From: JBGPLJ01 sp963826145
Lineage (GTDB): Bacteria; Pseudomonadota; Gammaproteobacteria; Steroidobacterales; Steroidobacteraceae
Assembly (NCBI GenBank): GCA_963826145.1
Contig: CAWGVW010000002.1
Coordinates: 186,001-250,000 of the forward strand
Reading direction: 5' to 3'
Length of the DNA stretch: 64,000 nt
Part shown: positions 35,426 to 44,759 of the stretch, piece after piece
Numbering within the stretch: the first letter of the stretch is position 1
Layout of the letters: the number at the start of each line of letters is the position of its first letter
Translations under genes and position numbers: made by a program
Notes under the pieces: generated by a model
Seen by the model: the letters and a program-made list of their open reading frames with translations, nothing else
Databases searched by the model: none
What the model was told of the DNA's origin: nothing

Positions 35426-37858
35426 ATGAAGCGGAAACCACTGACAAGTGTCGTGTCGGCACTCACGAGTCTCGCGCTGACCATCTGCGCCGGGATGGGC
35501 CTGGCGCAGGAGCAGGTCGATCGCACGACACTGCCCATCGCCGAGCCCAAGCCTCCGACTTATAGCGAGCTCGATGCGCGCAATGCCACTCCGCCACCGC
35601 GGTTCGAGGTCAAAGCCCCCAAGGGCGCGCCCAATGTCATCATCGTGCTCATCGACGACGTCGGCTTCGGCGGCCCCAGCACTTTCGGCGGTCCGATCAA
35701 TACGCCGACGATGACCGAGCTTGCCCAGTCGGGCCTGCGCTTCAACAACTTCCACACGACGGCGTTGTGCTCGCCCACTCGCAATGCGCTCAAGACCGGC
35801 CGTAACCACCACACGACCAACACGGGCTCCATCATGGAGACGGCGACAGCGTTCCCGGGCAACACCGGGCAGATTCCGAACAGCGTTGCGCCGCTCGCGG
35901 AAATGCTCCGGCTCAACGGCTACAGCACCGGCGCGTTCGGCAAGTGGCATGAAACTGCCGCCTGGGAAACCAGCGTCTCGGGTCCCTTCGACCGCTGGCC
36001 CACGCACCAGGGCTTCGACAAATTCTACGGATTCATCGGCGGCGAGACCGACCAGTGGTATCCGCTCATTTACGACGGGGTCAAGAAGATCGACCCGCCG
36101 AAAATGGACCACTACCACTTCACCGTCGACATGACGAACCAGGCCATCAACTGGGTGAAGGCCCAGCAGTCGATGACGCCGGACAAGCCGTTCTTCGTCT
36201 ACTACGCGACTGGCGCGGTCCATGCGCCGCACCATGTGCCGAAGGAATGGGCGGATAAATACAAAGGCCAGTTCGACAAGGGCTGGGACCAGATTCGCAA
36301 GGAAACGCTCGAGCGGCAGATCAAGCTCGGCGTCGTGCCGAAAGGCACCAAGCTTGCGCCTAGGCCTACGGACCTCAAGGCCTGGGACTCATTGCCGGCC
36401 GATCAGCGACGTCTATTCGAGCGCCAGGCGGAAGTGTTCGCGGGATTCCTGGAACAGACCGATCACGAGATCGGACGATTCAAGCAGAGCCTCGAGGACA
36501 TCGGCGAGCTCGACAACACGCTCTTCATCTATATCGCCGGCGACAATGGCACGAGCGCCGAGGGCGGCTTCGTCGGCATGTACAACGAGATGACCTATTT
36601 CAACGGCGTCGCGGAAAAGGTCGAGGACCTCATCCCGTTGATCGACAAGTGGGGCGGTCCGCAGACCTTCCCGCACATGGCTGCCGGCTGGGCAGTCGCC
36701 TTCGACACGCCGTTCTCGTGGACCAAGCAGGTGGCCTCAGACTTCGGCGGCACACGCAACGGCATGGTCATTCACTGGCCGAAGGGCATCCAGGACAAAG
36801 GCGGCCTGCGCAGCCAGTTCTCGCATGTCATCGATATCGCCCCGACGATCCTCGAGGCCGCCGGATTGCCGGAACCGAAGAGCGTGGATGGCACGGTGCA
36901 GACGCCAATCGAGGGAACGAGCCTCGTCTATGCCTTCAACGATGCGGCGGCGCCGGAGCGCCACGCGACACAATACTTCGAGATGTTCGGCAATCGCGCG
37001 ATCTATGACCATGGCTGGCTCGCCCGCACCATTCACCGCGCCCCCTGGCAGACTAGCGGCCTGAAACCGCTGACGACCGATGTCTGGGACCTCTACGACG
37101 CCAAGAACGATTTCAGCCTCACCAACAACCTAGCGGCCAAGCAACCCGCGAAGCTGAAGGAGATGCAGGCGTTGTTCATGCAGCAGGCCGAGAAGTACCA
37201 CGTGCTGCCCATCGACGACCGGACCATCGAGCGCACCAACGCGGCGCTCGCCGGCCGGCCGGATGTCCTCGGCGATCGCACGTCCCTCACCCTGTATGAG
37301 GGGATGCAGGGCATGCTCGAAAACACCTTCATGAACATCAAGAACCGCTCGAGCAAGATCACCGCGGAGCTCGAGATCCCGGAGGGCGGCGCGAACGGCG
37401 CGATCATTTCGCAGGGCGGTCGTTTCGGCGGCTGGTCGCTGTACATGAAGGACGGGAAGCCCGCCTACGTCTACAACTTCCTCGGGCTCGCGCGCTACAC
37501 CGTCGTCGCACCGCAAGCGCTGCCGAAGGGTCACGCGACGGTCACTCTCGACTTCGCCTACGACGGCGGAGGAATCGGTAAAGGCGGTAAGGCAACCCTC
37601 TACGTCAATGGCAAGCCGGTTGCCGAGGGGCGCGTCGAGAAGACACAGCCGAATATTTTCTCGGCGGACGAGACGGCTGACGTCGGGATCGACAATCAGA
37701 CGCCCGTCGCCGAGGGCATCGGCATCGGCCCGGAGACGCAGTTCAGCGGCACGATCGACAAGGTCACGCTCGAATTGGGGCCCATCGGCGGGGCGACCAA
37801 GACGGCCGCCGCGGCCGGCCAGGCCAAGGCAGACCTGATGCAAGCCGAGTCCGACTAG
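35426..37858 (+). CDS. Secreted type I arylsulfatase
   Basis: Hydrolyses sulfate esters. 810 aa from ATG 35426 (GAAGGAAG upstream), with a signal peptide of about 27 residues. The formylglycine motif CSPTR is at C115-R119, inside ALCSPTRNALKTGR; metal residues are LIDDVG (D77, D78) and IAGDNGTSAEGG. The C-terminal third (after about 620) is a beta-rich domain seen in large arylsulfatases (LEIPEGGANGAIISQGGRFGGWSLYMKDGKP; ATLYVNGKPVAEGRV). Activity needs a formylglycine-generating or anaerobic sulfatase-maturating enzyme, not found in the window. Upstream lies a SulP carrier that could import released sulfate, though PPK2 intervenes. Substrate unknown. Confidence 0.9.
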   Translation: MKRKPLTSVVSALTSLALTICAGMGLAQEQVDRTTLPIAEPKPPTYSELDARNATPPPRFEVKAPKGAPNVIIVLIDDVGFGGPSTFGGPINTPTMTELAQSGLRFNNFHTTALCSPTRNALKTGRNHHTTNTGSIMETATAFPGNTGQIPNSVAPLAEMLRLNGYSTGAFGKWHETAAWETSVSGPFDRWPTHQGFDKFYGFIGGETDQWYPLIYDGVKKIDPPKMDHYHFTVDMTNQAINWVKAQQSMTPDKPFFVYYATGAVHAPHHVPKEWADKYKGQFDKGWDQIRKETLERQIKLGVVPKGTKLAPRPTDLKAWDSLPADQRRLFERQAEVFAGFLEQTDHEIGRFKQSLEDIGELDNTLFIYIAGDNGTSAEGGFVGMYNEMTYFNGVAEKVEDLIPLIDKWGGPQTFPHMAAGWAVAFDTPFSWTKQVASDFGGTRNGMVIHWPKGIQDKGGLRSQFSHVIDIAPTILEAAGLPEPKSVDGTVQTPIEGTSLVYAFNDAAAPERHATQYFEMFGNRAIYDHGWLARTIHRAPWQTSGLKPLTTDVWDLYDAKNDFSLTNNLAAKQPAKLKEMQALFMQQAEKYHVLPIDDRTIERTNAALAGRPDVLGDRTSLTLYEGMQGMLENTFMNIKNRSSKITAELEIPEGGANGAIISQGGRFGGWSLYMKDGKPAYVYNFLGLARYTVVAPQALPKGHATVTLDFAYDGGGIGKGGKATLYVNGKPVAEGRVEKTQPNIFSADETADVGIDNQTPVAEGIGIGPETQFSGTIDKVTLELGPIGGATKTAAAAGQAKADLMQAESD

Positions 37859-37933
37859 GCGGTTGTGAAGGTCGGGTGGCTGCCCTTGCTGCGCCTGTCG
37901 GCGCTGAGTCGAAGGGGGTCGTTTCACGGAGCT

Positions 37934-37969
37934 GCCTCGATCATCGACTTCGTAGCCGATGATCGAGGC
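37934..37969. terminator. Hairpin between convergent genes
   Basis: A 13-bp perfect stem, GCCTCGATCATCG and CGATGATCGAGGC, around a 10-base loop, sits midway between the convergent stops of the arylsulfatase (37858) and serine hydrolase (38020) genes. There is no T-run; it probably ends or protects both transcripts. Confidence 0.65.
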
Positions 37970-38019
37970 GGACAATTACCGGCTCAAGTGATTGAGCGCC
38001 CGGCGCACCGACAGGGTGT

Positions 38020-39612
38020 TCAATCCGACTTCGGAGTCCCGCCCGCGCTTGCCGCCGGCGCGAAATCAAGATCCTGGTAGTCGTAGCTGAAATCCGCGAG
38101 CGGTGACGCGGCTTTCATCTTCACGCGATCGACCTTCCCGTCCGCATCCAGGCTGAAGGTCACGTAGGCCGGCTCGATCGCCTTGTCCGTGAAACGCGTG
38201 ATGAAGGTGTCGTATTGCCAATGCTCGAGCGGACCGCTCATGCGCGGCGTCGACTTGAAATCGATCGTGAGCTTGCCGTCGACGACGGCGACTTCGATGT
38301 TGCCGTACCAGGGATCCGCGAAAGTGCCGGCGTAGTTCGCGACCGGGAGCGAGGGTCCGACATTCGCGGGCTTTGACGTCAGCTGTGCAAGCGCCGCCAG
38401 CGCTTCGGTGACCTTCTGCTTCTTGTAGGCCACATATTTCGCGGTCCAGTCGGTCTTCGGCAACCCGAGATAGTGATCGAGGATCTCGTCCATGAGACCG
38501 ACGATGCTTTCGCCGTCCTCGCAATTGATCACGATGGAAAAGCCGACCTTCTTCCCGGGCAGCAGCACCACGGCAGTCTGCGAGCCAAAGACGGCGCCGC
38601 CGTGCCACACGATCTTTGCTCCGCGGTAATCCTGGATGTCCCAGCCAAGCGCGTAAGCCGAGAACATCGGTTGAACTGTCTTGAGCGAATCCGGCAGCGG
38701 CCGGATCGGCTGCAGCGTGAGCGGCGTCCACATCTCCTCGTGCGCGGCTTCGGAGAACAGGCGTCCGTTATGCTCCGGCAATTCGCCGTTCTGCAATTGA
38801 ATGATCAGCCAGCGCGCCATGTCGTTCATGCTCACGGCGAGGCCGCCGGCGGGAGCCGCCGTGCGCCCGAGTTCATCGCGCTCGTTGAGAGGCTCCTGGG
38901 TCCCGACGCCGCGCATGCCGCCGTCCATGCGCGCATGGGGGTGTGCACGGTTCACGACCTGGAAGCGCTCTTCGCCGCCGGTGGTCGATGTCAGCATCCC
39001 CGCAGGCTTGAACACGTGTTCAAGCGTGTATTTTTCCCAGGTATCGCCGGTGACGGATTCGATCAACTGCCCCGCCACCATGTAGAGCACGTTGTCGTAG
39101 GCGAAGCCGCTGCGAAAACTCGTCGCCGGCTTGATGTAGCGCAGGCGCCGCACGGATTCGGCGCGCGTCAGGTTCGTGCGCGGCACGAACATGAGGTCGC
39201 CCGCTCCAAGCCCGAGACCGCTCCGATGCACGAGGAGGTCCCGGATGGTCAACTCGCGCGTCACCCACGGGTCGTACATCTGGAAGCCCGGCAGGCGATC
39301 CGTCACCTTGTCGTCCCAGCCGATCTTGCCCGCGTCGACGAGCGTCGCAAGCGCCGCGACGGTGACCGCCTTGCCGGTCGAACCGGTCATGAAGATCGTG
39401 TCCGCGTCCACGCGCTCAGGTCTGCCGAGCTCCCGCACTCCGAAGCCCTTGGCGAACGTGACCTTGCCGTTTTCAACGATCACGGCGGCCATGCCCGGCA
39501 CGCCGATTTGCGTGCGCACGGCTTCGATGCGCTTCTCGAGGTCCTTCGGCGGCGCGGCCAGTGCGGACGTGGCGACTGCGACGAGTAATGCGGCGATGAC
39601 GGGATGTTTCAT
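38020..39612 (-). CDS. Secreted serine hydrolase, beta-lactamase class C / D-aminopeptidase type
   Basis: 530 aa with a signal peptide (ALLVAVATSALAA, cut near 20). The penicillin-recognising fold shows the catalytic SxxK as S78-T-G-K81 (MTGSTGKAVT), the YxN-like YDN in SGFAYDNVLYMVAGQ, and WHGGAVFGSQ near the KTG position (HxG variant common in this family). Residues about 420-525 form a small beta domain as in D-stereospecific peptidases. It is the last gene of the operon and overlaps the transporter gene's stop by 4 bp (39609-39612). In this context it may cleave D-amino-acid peptides or peptidoglycan fragments; esterase activity is the alternative. Confidence 0.82.
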   Translation of the reverse strand: MKHPVIAALLVAVATSALAAPPKDLEKRIEAVRTQIGVPGMAAVIVENGKVTFAKGFGVRELGRPERVDADTIFMTGSTGKAVTVAALATLVDAGKIGWDDKVTDRLPGFQMYDPWVTRELTIRDLLVHRSGLGLGAGDLMFVPRTNLTRAESVRRLRYIKPATSFRSGFAYDNVLYMVAGQLIESVTGDTWEKYTLEHVFKPAGMLTSTTGGEERFQVVNRAHPHARMDGGMRGVGTQEPLNERDELGRTAAPAGGLAVSMNDMARWLIIQLQNGELPEHNGRLFSEAAHEEMWTPLTLQPIRPLPDSLKTVQPMFSAYALGWDIQDYRGAKIVWHGGAVFGSQTAVVLLPGKKVGFSIVINCEDGESIVGLMDEILDHYLGLPKTDWTAKYVAYKKQKVTEALAALAQLTSKPANVGPSLPVANYAGTFADPWYGNIEVAVVDGKLTIDFKSTPRMSGPLEHWQYDTFITRFTDKAIEPAYVTFSLDADGKVDRVKMKAASPLADFSYDYQDLDFAPAASAGGTPKSD

Positions 39613-40715
39613 GGGTTCTCCACGGGCGCGGCTACGCGGCGGCGTAGCCGGTAGATTCCGATCGTGACGAGCGGCACGACGTAGACGAGAAGACTGAACA
39701 GCGCGAGCGCGCGGTAGCCCTTGGCGATAAGCGCGACGAGGCCGAAGCGCTCGGCCATGAGCATGCAGAAGGCGAGCATCACGAGAGCAATGGTGAGGCG
39801 TGCACCGCGCCCGAGTGGTTGCTGACGGCGGCGCAGCCAGGCCTTGGCGATGCGTTCGTTGATCGCGTGCACCGCGCCGGTTCCGCTCTCGAGGAGCGCG
39901 GCGAAGATCATGAGCTGGAAGAGATAGCGAAAGAGCGGCAGGTCGAGGCGCTGCAAGACGAAGTCCGAAGGGAGCGTTGCACCCGCGATCTCCGGGTAGA
40001 AGGCGATCATGCAGCTGAAGAAGAGGAGCGCCGGCAGCATGGCGAGCGGCCCGGCGATGATTCCGGCAATGACCGCATCGCGGCTGCTCGTGAGGTGTCG
40101 CAGCACCGGCAGGATCACGACCGCGCCGATGATGTTATAGCTCGCGTACGTGACGCCGCCCGCGAACCAGCCGTCCATCGGTGCCGGGGTCGAGAATCCC
40201 TGGACGATCTCGTGGCCGAAGTGGCTGAGCGAGAGCACGAAGAACAAGACGTACACGCCATAGAGAAGAAAGGAGACGTACGTAAACAGGCGCTCGACCG
40301 AAACGTTGCCGAAGGCGACGACGAGCGCGATCGCGGCCATCAGTATCAAAGTGCCGCAGATAGTGGGCCAGCCGAGCGTCGCTGCGACGAGCGCGCCGGC
40401 GGCGGCGCCGAATACGGCGAGGATCAGGATCACGAAGATGATGTATGCGGCTTCGAAAGCGACCCAACCGCGGCCGAGCAGTGCACGAAAGAACGTCTGG
40501 TAGTCGCGCGCGCCGGCCGCACGCGCGAAGAGAAACGTGAGCACGCAAACGCCGCTCCAGATGACGGTTGCGAGCGCCATTGCAAGAATTCCGCCCCAGG
40601 GCCCGCTCGGCAGGAAATATTCGGCGAGCTCGCGCCCGGTCGCATAGCCGCCGCCGATCACGACGGCCTTGAACGCAAATCCGGGCAGCAGGAAGCGCTG
40701 GAAGCGCGACGGCAT
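39609..40715 (-). CDS. YkvI-like membrane transporter (COG3949)
   Basis: A 368-aa inner-membrane protein with about 10 helices from ATG 40715. It begins FLLPGFAFKAVVIGGGYATGRELAEYFLPSGPWGGILAMAL, the usual start of the YkvI/COG3949 proteins related to the LeuT-type amino-acid carriers, with a GGGYATGRE motif in TM1. It ends in an Arg-rich cytoplasmic tail. It follows the epimerase gene by 11 bp and overlaps the serine hydrolase start, so it is the operon's likely amino-acid or peptide importer. Transport function is inferred from fold and context; no member's substrate is known to me. Confidence 0.78.
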   Translation of the reverse strand: MPSRFQRFLLPGFAFKAVVIGGGYATGRELAEYFLPSGPWGGILAMALATVIWSGVCVLTFLFARAAGARDYQTFFRALLGRGWVAFEAAYIIFVILILAVFGAAAGALVAATLGWPTICGTLILMAAIALVVAFGNVSVERLFTYVSFLLYGVYVLFFVLSLSHFGHEIVQGFSTPAPMDGWFAGGVTYASYNIIGAVVILPVLRHLTSSRDAVIAGIIAGPLAMLPALLFFSCMIAFYPEIAGATLPSDFVLQRLDLPLFRYLFQLMIFAALLESGTGAVHAINERIAKAWLRRRQQPLGRGARLTIALVMLAFCMLMAERFGLVALIAKGYRALALFSLLVYVVPLVTIGIYRLRRRVAAPVENP

Positions 40716-40726
40716 CGCTCCCTCTC

Positions 40727-41716
40727 TCAGCCCCACACATCCTCGCCACAGGAAATGAGGCCGTCGGCGTACACGACGCCAGGTGTGCGATCGCGCGCGA
40801 GAAACGTCGGCCCGTCGAGATCGACGACATCGCAGAACTGCCCGACGAGATAGGACGGGGCCATCGCGAGGCTCGAGCCCATCATGTTGCCGACCATCAC
40901 GCCAAGCCCGAGGCTGCGCGCCTCGCGCGCCATCGCGAGCCCCTCCGTGAGCCCTCCGCATTTGTCGAGCTTGATGTTGACGACCTTGAATCGGCCGACG
41001 AGGCCGCCAACTTCCGAAAGCCCTTGCACGCTCTCATCGGCCGCGATCGGGATCGGCGATGTGAAGCCATCGAGATCCGACTCATGGCCGCGCGCAAGCG
41101 GCTGCTCGAGCAGTTTGACGTTCGCCGCGACGAGATGCTCGATGAGCGGCCACAACTGGTCGATCTTGTAGCCCTGGTTGGCGTCAACGCCGAGCCACAC
41201 ATCCGGCCGGGCTGCGCGCACGGCCTCAACTCGTGCGGCGTCGAGCTCGAGATCGCCCGTCAATTTCATCTTGAGGGCCTTGGCCTGTCCGTAGCCGCGC
41301 GCGCCGGCCGCCATGACCGAAGGCGGCTCGGCCGAGAGCGTGAAGGTGGTCAACAGTGGTTTCGGGCGCTCGAGACCGGCGAGCTGCCACACGGGCTTGC
41401 CGGCACGACGCGCATCGAGTTCCCACAGCGCGCAATCGACTGCATTGCGTGCGCCGCCCGGTGGCATGAGCTTTTGCAGAGCGGCGCGATCAATCCCCGC
41501 TTCGATCTCGCGGCGGTGCGCTTCGATCGCCGCCACCATGCGCTCCGCATGATCGTCGAAATAGTAGACGCCGCAGGCCTCGCCGCGTCCGCGGTGCTTG
41601 CCGTCGTCCAGCGTGACGAGCACCGCGTCCTGGTGCTCGAACACGAATCCCGAGATGCGAAACGGCGCTGAGAACTTGAGCTTCTCGACCTCGACGATGA
41701 GCGCGAGCTTGCGCAT
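40727..41716 (-). CDS. dgcA: Enolase-superfamily epimerase/racemase (dipeptide epimerase / N-acetyl-D-glutamate racemase DgcA-like)
   Basis: 329 aa from ATG 41716, in the muconate-lactonising/dipeptide-epimerase group. Key residues are visible: K149-M-K151 (KxK, one catalytic lysine), metal ligands D178 (DANQGYK), E204 (LEQPL) and D227 (ADESVQ), and K249 (NIKLDKCGG) on the other face. Two lysines allow removal and return of a proton on both faces. Such proteins were called L-Ala-D/L-Glu epimerases; some that sit beside a DUF1611 protein are N-acetyl-D-glutamate racemases (DgcA). A DUF1611/DgcN-like gene lies two genes upstream in this operon, so that assignment is favoured. Its ATG overlaps the preceding stop (TGATG). 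Confidence 0.75.
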   Translation of the reverse strand: MRKLALIVEVEKLKFSAPFRISGFVFEHQDAVLVTLDDGKHRGRGEACGVYYFDDHAERMVAAIEAHRREIEAGIDRAALQKLMPPGGARNAVDCALWELDARRAGKPVWQLAGLERPKPLLTTFTLSAEPPSVMAAGARGYGQAKALKMKLTGDLELDAARVEAVRAARPDVWLGVDANQGYKIDQLWPLIEHLVAANVKLLEQPLARGHESDLDGFTSPIPIAADESVQGLSEVGGLVGRFKVVNIKLDKCGGLTEGLAMAREARSLGLGVMVGNMMGSSLAMAPSYLVGQFCDVVDLDGPTFLARDRTPGVVYADGLISCGEDVWG

Positions 41717-43619
41717 CAATAATTGGTTCCGAAATGGATCAGCTTGAACGCAAAGCCGATCCAGACGACGGCGAACGCCGAAATCACGAGCAGGATGCTC
41801 CAGACTTTCGCCGGCCAGCGTCGCCTGCCAGTCCAGACCGCCTTGAGGTTCGCGAGCATCAGCACGAGGCCGCCGATGAATGCGATTGCCCCGAAGATCT
41901 GCGCCATCCATATCAGGAAATCGAGTCCGCCGGCGAGATTGCTCGTCTCGGTGAGAATCTTGCTGAACACCATAGTCCAGAGCAGGAGTCCCACCACGAT
42001 CGCGACGGCGCCAATCTTGCTGTAGCGATACGCGCGATACGCAGTGCCCTCGAGCGCGAGCGGCGCCTTGTACCGGCGTCGCACGATCGCAGTGATCGGC
42101 CAGAACAGGGCCGTGAGCAGCAGCACACCAAAACTGAAGCACAGCAGTGGCAGCAGCCACGAACTGTCCCGGTACCAGGGGGTGCGGTCGAAGACCATGA
42201 ATGGCGAAACAAAATCGAAGCTCCAGCGCACGACCTTGCCGTCGACGACTTTTGCGGCCACGAGGTCGTGGGCGTTTGCGTCTTGCCAGACGAAAGGCGA
42301 AATCTCCACCCAGTGCCGCGGCTTGCCGTTGAGCCCCGCGAACGGGATCACGAGCTCGCCTTTCTTGTCGAGGCCTACCTTGCTCTGGCCGATCAGGCTG
42401 ATCGCCAGGAGGAAGCTCGACTGCGAGCCGCGCGACACGTCCCACGCGCCGGTCATCATTGCAGCGTGTGTCGCCGCCGTCTTCGCATCGACGCCCGGCA
42501 CCGCCCGCGCCGCCGGGAAGTAGCGGTCGGCGAAATCCTGAAAGAGGGCATGACGCAGGCCCTGCACGGCGCCGTCTTTGCCGGCGCTGCTGAACGATGC
42601 GTAAAGGCCGACGTTGTCCTTCATGAACAAGTGGAGCGAGGTGTGGAAATACTCGGTGTCGCCCAGGTGTCCAATGACTTCGCGGTCGTTGATGTTCGTC
42701 TCGAAGAAGCCGAGCTCCATGCGGTTGAGCGGCGGCAGCACGGTGAGCGGGCTGTTATGCATCTTCTCCGCGGTCTCGGCGCTCAGGATCCGGTTGCCGT
42801 GATACTCGCCACCGTTCAGGTGCGCGATCATGAAGTGCGCCATGTCTTCGCCTGGCGATGACATCGAACCGGCAGGAGCCGGCCCGACGATTTCGAAGGG
42901 CTTCGCCTCGTCCGACGCCGTCGGATAGCCCTGCGCCATCAGCGGCACGAGATCCTTCGGCAACGGCTGACGGAAGGTCGAGTACTTCATGTCGAGCGGC
43001 GCAAAGATGTGCTTATCGAGGTAGTCGTCGAATGATTCGCCGGAAACGCGCTGCACGACGTAGCCCGCGAGCGATGCGCCATAGTTTGAATACGCCGGCG
43101 TCGTTCCGACATCAAACACCCGCGTCGGCACCCATGCTTGAGGAGCGCCTCCATGCCCGGCGCCTTCGGATCCGAGGAGATGATGCCCTTCGCCTGCTCC
43201 TCGAAGCCGGCCGTGTGCTGCATGATGTTGCGCATCGTGACGGGTTTGCCGTCGCGCGGCGGAATCTTGAAATCGAGATACTGATTGACGTCCGCGTCGA
43301 GATCGATCTTGCCCTGCTCGACGAGCTGCATCACAGCGGTCCAGGTGACGAGCTTCGAAACCGATCCCGGACGGAAGAGCGTCAACTTCGGATCGACGGG
43401 CTTGCGCTTCTCGATGTCTGAGTAGCCGTAGCCGCGCTCCGTCAGAACCTCGCCATCCTTGACGACGACGACGACCGCACCGGCGATGTCGCCGGTCTTG
43501 AGCGCGTAGGGCATGTAGCCGTCGAGCCAAGCGTCGACATCCGCCGTCGTCAGCGGCAGTGCGGCGGGCGTCGCCGCCGTTGTGTTGTCGTCCGCCGATA
43601 CGGCGGCAGTGATCGACAT
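41716..43619 (-). CDS. Serine hydrolase (beta-lactamase family) with C-terminal membrane domain, frameshifted
   Basis: About 635 aa once joined. The N-terminal part (43619 to about 43150) has a signal-like start, FRPGSVSKLVTW with SxxK (S-V-S-K) and MRNIMQHTAGFEEQAKG. The rest, in another frame from about 43140, has YSNYGASLAGYVVQRVSG with YxN and LGFFETNINDREVIGHLGDTEYFHTSLHL with an HLG motif, then from about residue 470 four or five transmembrane helices to the C-terminus. A single indel near 43140 joins them. The signal peptide probably begins a little upstream of 43619, with another indel (near 43635-43660). Penicillin-binding-protein-like hydrolases with a membrane tail process peptides at the periplasmic face. 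The stop overlaps dgcA. Confidence 0.75.
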
Positions 43620-43685
43620 GAGGACCGCAGCGAAGATTAACGACAGGAATTGGTCGGACGCACAGGATCCCCCTCGAGGAATGAT

Positions 43686-44744
43686 CTAGGCCAGGCAAGA
43701 ATCGACGAGTTGTTCGAATTCAGGTCCGCGGCGTATCGGGTCCGCAACCGGCACGCCGAGGCGTTCGCGCTCGCGCGCAAGAATCGCTCTCGCAGCGTCG
43801 GCATTGAGCTTTGATGTGTTCAAGCTGACGCCGGCACAGCGAATCGACGCATTGGTCCGCCGGCCGAGGCGCAGCGTCAAGTCGATTGTCTCCGCGATGC
43901 TCGGCAAAGAATACTCCGGATATCCGAGCACGCGTTCGCGCCCCGGCTCGTGGCAGACGACTATGACGTCCGGCTGGCTGCCGTGCAGCAGTCCGAGCGA
44001 GACGCCCGCGTAAGCCGGGTGGAAGAGCGAGCCCTGCCCTTCGATCACATCCCAGTGATCTGGCGGCGCGTCCGGACTCAGCATTTCGGCGGCGCCCGCC
44101 TCGAAGTCCGCGACGACCGCATCCATCGGCATGCCGCCGCCTGCAATCAGGATCCCCGTCTGCCCGGTGGCGCGAAAGTCAGCCGCAACGTCGCGTGCGG
44201 CGAAGGCACGCGCGATCGCAAGCGCCGTGTATTTCTTGCCGAGCGCGCAATCGGTTCCGACCGTGAGCAATCGTTTGCCCGTGCGCTTGCGCCCGGTCGC
44301 GACCGGAATGTTTGGCGGCGGCGTGCGGACGTCGATCAAGCGCCGTCCGTAGCGCAGTGACGCCGCCTTCAGGCGCGGCACGTCGATGAGCTTTGCGTGC
44401 AGGCCGCTGACGATGTCGAGGCCCGAATCCAGCGCTTCGATCAGGAGCGGAACCCAGTCGTCACCGATCACACCGCCGACATTGGCGACGCCGATGAGGA
44501 GACTCCTAGCGCCACGGGCGCGCGCTTCGAGCGGCGTCAGTCGCGGCAAGCCCGTCGTGACCGTTGCGTCGCTGCACGCGAATTCCCCGATGCAGCGTTC
44601 GGGCGCCCAGTCGCGCAGGCCGAAGGCGGTCTTCGCGAACCCGGGCTCGGTCGTGCTGCCTAGAAACAGCAAGTACGGGTACGGCAGTTCCTGAGGGGCG
44701 CCCGCGAGGTTCGCCCGCGCATGGCTGGCGCTGCGCTCATCCAT
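43686..44744 (-). CDS. dgcN: DUF1611 P-loop protein (D-glutamate N-acetyltransferase DgcN-like)
   Basis: 352 aa; ATG 44744 is preferred to the TTG one codon before it. The N-terminal domain (about 20-150: YLLFLGSTTEPGFAKTAFGLRDW; GVANVGGVIGDDWVPLLIEALDSGLDIVSGLH) and the C-terminal P-loop domain (GTDCALGKK at about 164-172, then EGQGSLFHPAYAG, GLLHGSQPDVIVVCHEPGR, GVSLNTSKL) are both diagnostic of the DUF1611 family. DgcN members N-acetylate D-glutamate, and DgcA then racemises the product; an acetyl donor site is not evident from sequence alone. It sits directly after the TonB receptor gene (13 bp) and two genes before dgcA in one operon. Confidence 0.78.
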   Translation of the reverse strand: MDERSASHARANLAGAPQELPYPYLLFLGSTTEPGFAKTAFGLRDWAPERCIGEFACSDATVTTGLPRLTPLEARARGARSLLIGVANVGGVIGDDWVPLLIEALDSGLDIVSGLHAKLIDVPRLKAASLRYGRRLIDVRTPPPNIPVATGRKRTGKRLLTVGTDCALGKKYTALAIARAFAARDVAADFRATGQTGILIAGGGMPMDAVVADFEAGAAEMLSPDAPPDHWDVIEGQGSLFHPAYAGVSLGLLHGSQPDVIVVCHEPGRERVLGYPEYSLPSIAETIDLTLRLGRRTNASIRCAGVSLNTSKLNADAARAILARERERLGVPVADPIRRGPEFEQLVDSCLA

Positions 44745-44759
44745 CAATGCACCACCGAC

